From VGCC01 sp040381195 (lineage in GTDB: Bacteria; Actinomycetota; Actinomycetes; S36-B12): a stretch of 5,421 nt of DNA. Each line of letters begins with the position of its first letter. Within the stretch, counting starts at the first letter, position 1. The notes below the pieces were generated by a model that worked only from the letters and a program-made list of their open reading frames with translations, did not search any database and had not been told where the DNA came from. The stretch lies in assembly GCA_040381195.1 (NCBI GenBank), contig JBEIHR010000121.1, positions 1 to 5,421 on the forward strand, written 5' to 3'. The position numbers and the translations under genes were made by a program. Positions 1 through 3,621 of the stretch are shown piece by piece.

Positions 1-2329
1 ATCCGAAGGAGGCGAAGGCGCGCAGGATCTCCCACACCCGTTCGATCACCGCGAGCTCGTATCCCTGTGCATGCGCGGCGCGGTAGAACCACACCCGCAC
101 CTCGTCCTGACCCTCCGGTGATCCCATGGCCCGACGGGATTCGTCGGCCTCGGCCAGGGAGCAGCAGGTCAGGGTGGCGACGATCTGCATCACCTGCTCG
201 TGGAACACCACGACCCCGTAGGTCTCCTCGACGATCGAGCGCAGATCCGGGTGCGGGTACTCCGGGCTGCTCCAGCCCTGCCGTGCACGCAGGAACGGGG
301 TCACCATGTCCGACTTCACCGGGCCGGGCCGAAACAGCGAGATGTCGATGATCAGGTCGGAGAAGTACTCGGGGGCGAACTTGCCGATCAACTCCCGCTG
401 CCCCGGGGACTCGATCTGGAAGCAGCCGAGGGTGTGCGTGGTGCGGATCAGTTCGAAGGTGGCGGGATCGTCGAGTGACGTGGTGTCGAGTTCGACGTGG
501 ATCCCTTCTGTTCGCTCGATCTCCTCGAGGGCGTAGGCCATCGCCGACTGCATGCGCACCCCGAGCACGTCGAGTTTGAGGAATCCAATGTGCTCGACGT
601 CGTGCTTGTCGAATTGACTCATCGCGTACCCGGCCGCACTGGTCTCGGTGGGTGTGCGGTCGAGCAGGGTGAGATCGGACAGGATCACACCGCAGGGGTG
701 CAGGGCCACGTGTCGTGGCAGGCCGTCGAGGGATTCCACCAGGGTGAGGAACCGATCGAGTGTGCCCTCCGCGGCGAGCCGACCGAAGGTCGACGACCGC
801 AGTTCCGGCAGGTCCGCGAGTGCGGACCGGGCGTAGCGGGCACGGACGTGCGGGAAGGACTTCGCGAGCGCATCGACCTCCGCGGCGGGCATCCCGAGGG
901 CGCGGCCGACATCGCGCACCGCGTGGCGCACGCGGTAGGTCTCCATCATCGCCACGCAGGCCACACGCTCGTGGCCGAAGCGCTCGAAGATGCGGTCATA
1001 CATCTCGGTACGCCGCGCGGATTCCACGTCGATGTCGATGTCCGGGAGCATCCGCCGCAGCGGGGAGAGGAACCGTTCCATCAGCAACCCGTGCCGCATC
1101 GGGTCGACACCGGAGATACCGAGCAGGTGGTTGACCAGGCTGCCGGCACCCGATCCCCGCGCGGCCACGCGCACCCCCTCGGCGCGGATCATGTCCACCA
1201 CCTCGGCGACGGTGAGGAAGTATCCGGCGAAGCCGAGATGCTCGATGGTGCGCATCTCCGCGGCCAGGCGCTCCTCGGCGGCACGCAGCTCACCGCCGCC
1301 ATAACGACGCGGGAGTGCGGAGCGGCACCGCTGCCACAACAACGCGGTGGCCTCGCGCACCGGATCGGTGACCGGGTGATCGACGAGGACGTCGAGCTCG
1401 GGGACGAAGACCTCACCGAGACCGAGATCGCGCTCGGGTTGCAGGGCGCAGAACTCGGCGAGATGGATCGTGTCGGTGATGAGCCGGTGACGATCGCGCT
1501 CACCGGCGGCGCGTGCGATCTCCTCGGCCACCTGCGCCATGTCCTCGGAGGACTTCAGGAACGCCTCGCCGTTGGCGTGTTCCAGGCGCGTCGATCGCAA
1601 CGGCACCAGCAGACGCGAGGCGTCGAGGATGTCGGCGACCGGCGCATCGGTGCGATCGAGGTAGCGCACGGCATTGGTCACTACGACGGGCAGGTGGTTC
1701 TCGCGTGCCCAGCGCACCGTGCGCGCCGCAGCGGCTAAGGAATGGTGGTGGCCCGCGGAGCGGTGGTGGCAGGTGACCGCCATCGCCAGCCATCGACCGA
1801 ACAGGGCACGCCAGGGGCGCACCGCGGCATCCGCGCGCCACGGACGGTCCGCGGCGAGCAGGCGACCGGGTTCGGAGTCCGGCGTCAAAAGCGCCACCAC
1901 GCCCTCGTGGTGCTGCTGCACCGCCTGCCAGGTCAGGTACGGATCACCGCGCGTATGCGAGTGCGCGGCGCTGACGAGTCGACACAGCGACGCCCACCCG
2001 CGTGCACCCGAGGCGAGGAACACCACCCGCGGCCGCGACTCCTCGATCCATGCACCACCGCGGGCCGGGGTGCGCCGGGACACCGGCGGCGCGGGACTGC
2101 TCGGTTCCACTGCGAGGTCCACACCGATGACGGGTGCGACACCGGCATCGCGACACGCGTGCGCCCACTGCACCGCGCCGTAGAGGCCGTCGCGATCGGT
2201 GACGCCGATGATCGGCTGACCGAATTCCGCGGCACGCGTGACGAGTGCCTGCGCGGTGGCGGTCCCGTACTGCAGGGAATGACTCGAGGCCACCTGCAGG
2301 TGGGTGAAGGGTGTGGGTATCGACGGCAT
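1..2329 (-). CDS. dnaE: DNA polymerase III alpha subunit paralogue (DnaE family, probable translesion/error-prone type), 3' end beyond window
   Basis: C-family replicative-type DNA polymerase; 776 codons are visible, from an ATG at 2329 to the left edge, without a stop. By analogy with relatives, roughly 300-370 residues are missing (rest of fingers, clamp-binding and OB regions). Domains: an N-terminal PHP domain (about residues 8-230), then the Pol III palm. Seen: RGSGAGS at 391-397; the catalytic pair in PDIDID (residues 429-434, D432 and D434 probably matching E. coli D401 and D403); the third catalytic Asp in KLDVLG (D587); then the TYGVVVFHEQVMQI and RRAMG blocks typical of DnaE. The PHP metal site is degraded: HLHxH reads HLQVA (Q12, A14), the later DG reads YG (Y21), TDH reads TDR (R46), and the usual His of the NDVHY-like block is R222. 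No other in-frame ATG, GTG or TTG lies between this start and 2418. The ribosome site is weak. One rare TTA leucine codon lies at 1736-1738. Resemblance to actinobacterial DnaE paralogues, and the SOS promoter upstream, suggest damage tolerance rather than bulk replication; that role is inferred. Confidence 0.93.
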   Translation of the reverse strand, partial: MPSIPTPFTHLQVASSHSLQYGTATAQALVTRAAEFGQPIIGVTDRDGLYGAVQWAHACRDAGVAPVIGVDLAVEPSSPAPPVSRRTPARGGAWIEESRPRVVFLASGARGWASLCRLVSAAHSHTRGDPYLTWQAVQQHHEGVVALLTPDSEPGRLLAADRPWRADAAVRPWRALFGRWLAMAVTCHHRSAGHHHSLAAAARTVRWARENHLPVVVTNAVRYLDRTDAPVADILDASRLLVPLRSTRLEHANGEAFLKSSEDMAQVAEEIARAAGERDRHRLITDTIHLAEFCALQPERDLGLGEVFVPELDVLVDHPVTDPVREATALLWQRCRSALPRRYGGGELRAAEERLAAEMRTIEHLGFAGYFLTVAEVVDMIRAEGVRVAARGSGAGSLVNHLLGISGVDPMRHGLLMERFLSPLRRMLPDIDIDVESARRTEMYDRIFERFGHERVACVAMMETYRVRHAVRDVGRALGMPAAEVDALAKSFPHVRARYARSALADLPELRSSTFGRLAAEGTLDRFLTLVESLDGLPRHVALHPCGVILSDLTLLDRTPTETSAAGYAMSQFDKHDVEHIGFLKLDVLGVRMQSAMAYALEEIERTEGIHVELDTTSLDDPATFELIRTTHTLGCFQIESPGQRELIGKFAPEYFSDLIIDISLFRPGPVKSDMVTPFLRARQGWSSPEYPHPDLRSIVEETYGVVVFHEQVMQIVATLTCCSLAEADESRRAMGSPEGQDEVRVWFYRAAHAQGYELAVIERVWEILRAFASFG

Positions 2330-2349
2330 AGGAATCCGATGCGGGATGG

Positions 2350-2385
2350 CGGGGCCTCGGCGCAGGGGAAGACGCCGAGGCCCCG
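2350..2385 (-). terminator. Strong 13-bp hairpin before dnaE (terminator, attenuator or processing site)
   Basis: A perfect inverted repeat lies in the 89-nt gap between the HEPN gene and dnaE: arms 2350-2362 and 2373-2385, almost all G/C, with a 10-nt loop. No T-run follows on the minus strand, so it is not a classical intrinsic terminator, although U-less terminators are reported in actinobacteria. It could lower readthrough into dnaE, stabilise the 3' end of the upstream message, or be a cleavage site. The structure is certain; its function is inferred. Confidence 0.55.
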
Positions 2386-2409
2386 GCCGATGGACAGGAG
2401 ACCATCGGC
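2386..2409 (-). other. Second hairpin, directly abutting the first
   Basis: An 8-bp perfect stem (2386-2393 with 2402-2409) and an 8-nt loop. It begins 9 nt after the HEPN stop codon, and on the minus-strand transcript it precedes and touches the 13-bp hairpin. Together the two structures fill most of the gap before dnaE. A CCGATG copy at 2336-2341, next to the dnaE start, could compete for the same pairing partner. Confidence 0.5.
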
Positions 2410-2418
2410 GGCAGCCCG

Positions 2419-2823
2419 CTAACTGACGAAACGCAGTCCGGGGACGAGGGGTGCTTGATAGGCGATACCCAGGTGCACACAGACACGTGCGAGGAACTCC
2501 TCGGCATCGCGGACCAGGTCATCGGCCTCGCGGTGACTCACGCACGGGACGCCGGCCATCGCAGCGGAACGTTTGCGCGCACCGGCGGCGAAGAAGTCCG
2601 CCCACTCGCCGAACTCCGCGGCAACCTGTGGTAACACGGCCCAGACGCTGCGCACGCGACCGCGCATCCCATCGGGACGCGCATCGGAGGCGAGGACGGC
2701 CGCGGCTGCACGCAGTGCTGCGAGGTGCGCGGCGGCGTAACGGTCCTGCGGGGTGTGGGCAACGGCGGCATCGGTGAGACTGCGCCGTGCGGATGCGATG
2801 AAATCGTCCGTGGAACGGGTCAT
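2419..2823 (-). CDS. SAV_6107-family HEPN domain protein
   Basis: A 134-residue, largely helical, alanine-rich protein without signal peptide or membrane segment. It resembles the actinobacterial SAV_6107-like HEPN family in length and in blocks such as RYAAAHLAALRAAAAVL (28-44), the W-x-VLPQVAAEFGEWADFFAAGA stretch around residues 65-87, and a C-terminal DDLVRDAEEFLARV helix. R28 and H33 form an R-x4-H pattern, the form of the catalytic motif in HEPN RNases. Whether it occupies the active-site position in this family is not known to me. Many HEPN proteins are RNases or toxins, others only bind nucleic acid. The ATG at 2823 is preceded by a good ribosome site (AGGAGA, 5-nt gap). It sits 21 nt after the DUF6504 gene and 89 nt before dnaE on the same strand, so it is very probably co-transcribed with DUF6504 under the LexA-type promoter. 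Family assignment is from remembered pattern, not a search; a function in damage response is inferred from location. Confidence 0.82.
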   Translation of the reverse strand: MTRSTDDFIASARRSLTDAAVAHTPQDRYAAAHLAALRAAAAVLASDARPDGMRGRVRSVWAVLPQVAAEFGEWADFFAAGARKRSAAMAGVPCVSHREADDLVRDAEEFLARVCVHLGIAYQAPLVPGLRFVS

Positions 2824-2828
2824 GTGCT

Positions 2829-2834
2829 TCTCCT
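2829..2834 (-). promoter_or_regulatory. Ribosome binding site of the HEPN gene
   Basis: AGGAGA on the minus strand, 5 nt before the ATG at 2823-2821. It is the clearest Shine-Dalgarno sequence in the cluster and fixes this start. dnaE, in contrast, has only a weak GGA about 5 nt before its ATG. Confidence 0.8.
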
Positions 2835-2844
2835 GCGCTGGTGA

Positions 2845-3132
2845 TCAATCCATGACCTGCTCGATCCCCCACCGCTGTGCGGTGACCGAGAGGTCGTAGA
2901 CACCGGTTCCCTGCACGGAACCGGATGTGCACTCGACCCGCCAGAACGTGCGCTGGCCACTGACGGACAGCAGGCCCTCGGCCTGCCACCACGCCTCACC
3001 CTCGACCCACCGATCGAGCACCGAGCGCACCCGGTACTCCCGGCCCTTCCAGCGGAAGCCCGTGGGGATCCCGCCTGAATCGGTCCGGACCTGGACCGAC
3101 CGACCGCCATACCTCTTGTTCACGCCCCTCAC
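2845..3132 (-). CDS. DUF6504 family protein
   Basis: A small soluble protein of 95 residues. It matches the DUF6504 pattern of actinobacteria: an N-terminal RYGG-x-VQVRT strand, then FRWKGREYRVRSVLDRWVEG (rich in Arg and Trp), a WW pair near residue 48, a FWRVE strand, and a C-terminal GVYDLSV-x7-W segment. The many alternating strands and aromatic residues suggest a compact beta fold. No catalytic motif is apparent and the biochemical role is unknown. The family is often seen next to DnaE-paralogue and Y-family polymerase genes, which this location agrees with (recalled knowledge). The GTG at 3132 is taken as start; the GTG at 3123, preceded by GAGGGG, gives a 92-residue product and is equally possible. 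It is the first gene after the SOS-type promoter, with a leader of about 100 nt, and is followed after 21 nt by the HEPN gene. Confidence 0.85.
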   Translation of the reverse strand: MRGVNKRYGGRSVQVRTDSGGIPTGFRWKGREYRVRSVLDRWVEGEAWWQAEGLLSVSGQRTFWRVECTSGSVQGTGVYDLSVTAQRWGIEQVMD

Positions 3133-3178
3133 TTCGTCTCACCGGGACCGGGGTCGAGGCGGCCCCGGTGAGCCGAAG
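3132..3178 (-). promoter_or_regulatory. Leader hairpin overlapping the DUF6504 start region
   Basis: Arms CTCACCGG (3138-3145) and CCGGTGAG (3165-3172) pair perfectly. After one mismatch, CTTCG (3132-3136) pairs with CGAAG (3174-3178), giving 13 pairs around a 19-nt loop. An inner alternative stem, ACCGGGG (3147-3153) with CCCCGGT (3163-3169), competes for the same right arm. On the transcript the structure ends at the GTG start at 3132, so it could hinder translation initiation, especially from that codon. No T-run follows. The pairing is seen; a regulatory role is inferred. Confidence 0.4.
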
Positions 3179-3185
3179 GAGGCTC
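3170..3185 (-). other. Small alternative leader hairpin
   Basis: GAGCC (3170-3174) and GGCTC (3181-3185) form a 5-bp stem with a 6-nt loop. It uses bases of the right arm of the larger leader hairpin, so the two cannot form together. It is transcribed first. Such an arrangement can switch leader folding, but a stem this short may be chance in GC-rich DNA. Confidence 0.25.
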
Positions 3186-3206
3186 GGGGCCGGCCGCGAC
3201 TCCGAC

Positions 3207-3236
3207 CCCGTATTCGAACATCTGTTCGAATACGGG
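3207..3236 (-). promoter_or_regulatory. LexA (SOS) operator within a perfect 30-bp palindrome
   Basis: The core, read on the minus strand, is TCGAACAGATGTTCGA (3214-3229). It fits the mycobacterial/Gram-positive LexA consensus CGAACRNRYGTTCG without mismatch. Symmetry continues outwards to 13-bp perfect arms (3207-3219 and 3224-3236) around a 4-nt centre, longer than LexA needs. It begins 1 bp downstream of the predicted -10 (3238-3243) and covers the expected transcription start, so bound LexA would block initiation. It points at the DUF6504-HEPN-dnaE cluster; the upstream PCD gene runs in the same direction and ends 68 bp before it. Confidence 0.92.
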
Positions 3237-3237
3237 T

Positions 3238-3260
3238 ACGTTAAACCGACCCTCCGACAG
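3238..3260 (-). promoter_or_regulatory. Possible PafBC-type (RecA-independent) damage promoter motif
   Basis: CTGTCGGAG (3252-3260), exactly 8 bp before the TAACGT -10, resembles the mycobacterial RecA-independent damage motif TTGTCRGTG-N8-TAnnnT: 7 of 9 positions match, with correct spacing and -10. It shares the -10 with the predicted housekeeping promoter. If real, the cluster would be activated by PafBC as well as derepressed from LexA. Two mismatches keep confidence moderate. Confidence 0.45.
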
Positions 3261-3267
3261 CCGTCAA
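3238..3267 (-). promoter_or_regulatory. Predicted housekeeping-type promoter of the damage cluster
   Basis: TTGACG (-35, 3262-3267) and TAACGT (-10, 3238-3243) are separated by 18 bp on the minus strand. The -35 differs from TTGACA at one base and the -10 fits the actinobacterial TAnnnT form. The start would fall near 3231, inside the LexA palindrome, leaving about 100 nt of leader before the DUF6504 gene. No experimental start site is available here. Confidence 0.7.
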
Positions 3268-3269
3268 CC

Positions 3270-3286
3270 CCCGGGCTGGACCCGGG
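3270..3286 (-). terminator. CCCGGG hairpin after the PCD gene
   Basis: Two CCCGGG copies (3270-3275 and 3281-3286), each self-complementary, flank 5 nt and form a 6-bp G/C stem 17 nt past the PCD stop codon. No T-run follows on the minus strand. It lies just before the -35 of the next unit, a sensible place for ending transcription, but evidence is only structural. Confidence 0.35.
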
Positions 3287-3290
3287 TCGT

Positions 3291-3304
3291 GGAGGTGGTC
3301 CTCC
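3291..3304 (-). terminator. Small hairpin at the PCD stop codon
   Basis: GGAGG (3291-3295) and CCTCC (3300-3304) pair around a 4-nt loop. The stem touches the last base of the TAG stop codon (3304-3306). With the CCCGGG hairpin it could form a weak tandem terminator between the metal unit and the damage cluster. Confidence 0.25.
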
Positions 3305-3621
3305 TAGGGGCGGTGGGGCCCCGCGACCACGGCCTCGATCCGCGTCGCCAGCTCGGTATCGAGCGCCGTCACGCCACCTGCGGAGTGGGTGCTCAGCGTG
3401 AAGTGCAGGGTGCGCCACCGGATGTCGATGTCCGGATGATGATCCATTCCCTCGGCGATCACCGCGATGGCATCCACCCACGCGATCGCCGTCGGGAAGT
3501 CCGGGGCCGCGAACGATGCATGCAGCGCCCCGTCCGCATACGTCCACTGCGCATGCGAGGAGCAGAAGTCCGCGATGGCCTCGGTGCCCAGGAGTTCCAC
3601 GCCGCCAGCAGACCACATCAC
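3304..3621 (-). CDS. Pterin-4a-carbinolamine dehydratase (4a-hydroxytetrahydrobiopterin dehydratase, PCD/DCoH family)
   Basis: A complete 105-residue cytosolic protein of normal family length. The family dehydrates 4a-hydroxytetrahydrobiopterin to quinonoid dihydrobiopterin, recycling the pterin used by aromatic amino-acid hydroxylases. The family signature is intact: E57, then H61-H62-P63, W69, H79 and D88 with expected spacings. Other typical positions are W26 and the F37/F42/W48 core before the helix. The gene overlaps the metal ATPase gene by 4 bp (GTGA), or by 1 bp if the ATG codon at 3618 is used; this indicates translational coupling. No aromatic hydroxylase is in the window, so the link to a metal pump is unexplained. 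Alternatives to pterin recycling include a role in molybdopterin metabolism or as a binding partner, as proposed for PCD-like proteins in bacteria that lack phenylalanine hydroxylase. The family call is firm; the substrate in this organism is open. Confidence 0.92.
   Translation of the reverse strand: MMWSAGGVELLGTEAIADFCSSHAQWTYADGALHASFAAPDFPTAIAWVDAIAVIAEGMDHHPDIDIRWRTLHFTLSTHSAGGVTALDTELATRIEAVVAGPHRP

Noticed and set aside
497..1738. A 413-residue open frame on the plus strand
   Set aside because: It is antisense to dnaE, which has unmistakable polymerase motifs throughout. The frame encodes a His/Gly/Glu-rich sequence without family features, as expected from high-GC shadow frames.
1736..1738. 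TTA leucine codon in dnaE as possible bldA-type control
   Set aside because: A single rare codon, and there is no evidence the organism uses TTA-based developmental control as Streptomyces does.
1944..2522. A 192-residue minus-strand open frame spanning the HEPN-dnaE junction
   Set aside because: It is in another frame from both genes and has no recognisable motif. The dnaE frame starting at 2329 gives the DnaE N-terminus without frameshift.
3207..3236. The 30-bp palindrome as a Rho-independent terminator of the PCD unit
   Set aside because: It lies downstream of a good promoter, contains a consensus LexA core and is not followed by a T-run; an operator explains it better.
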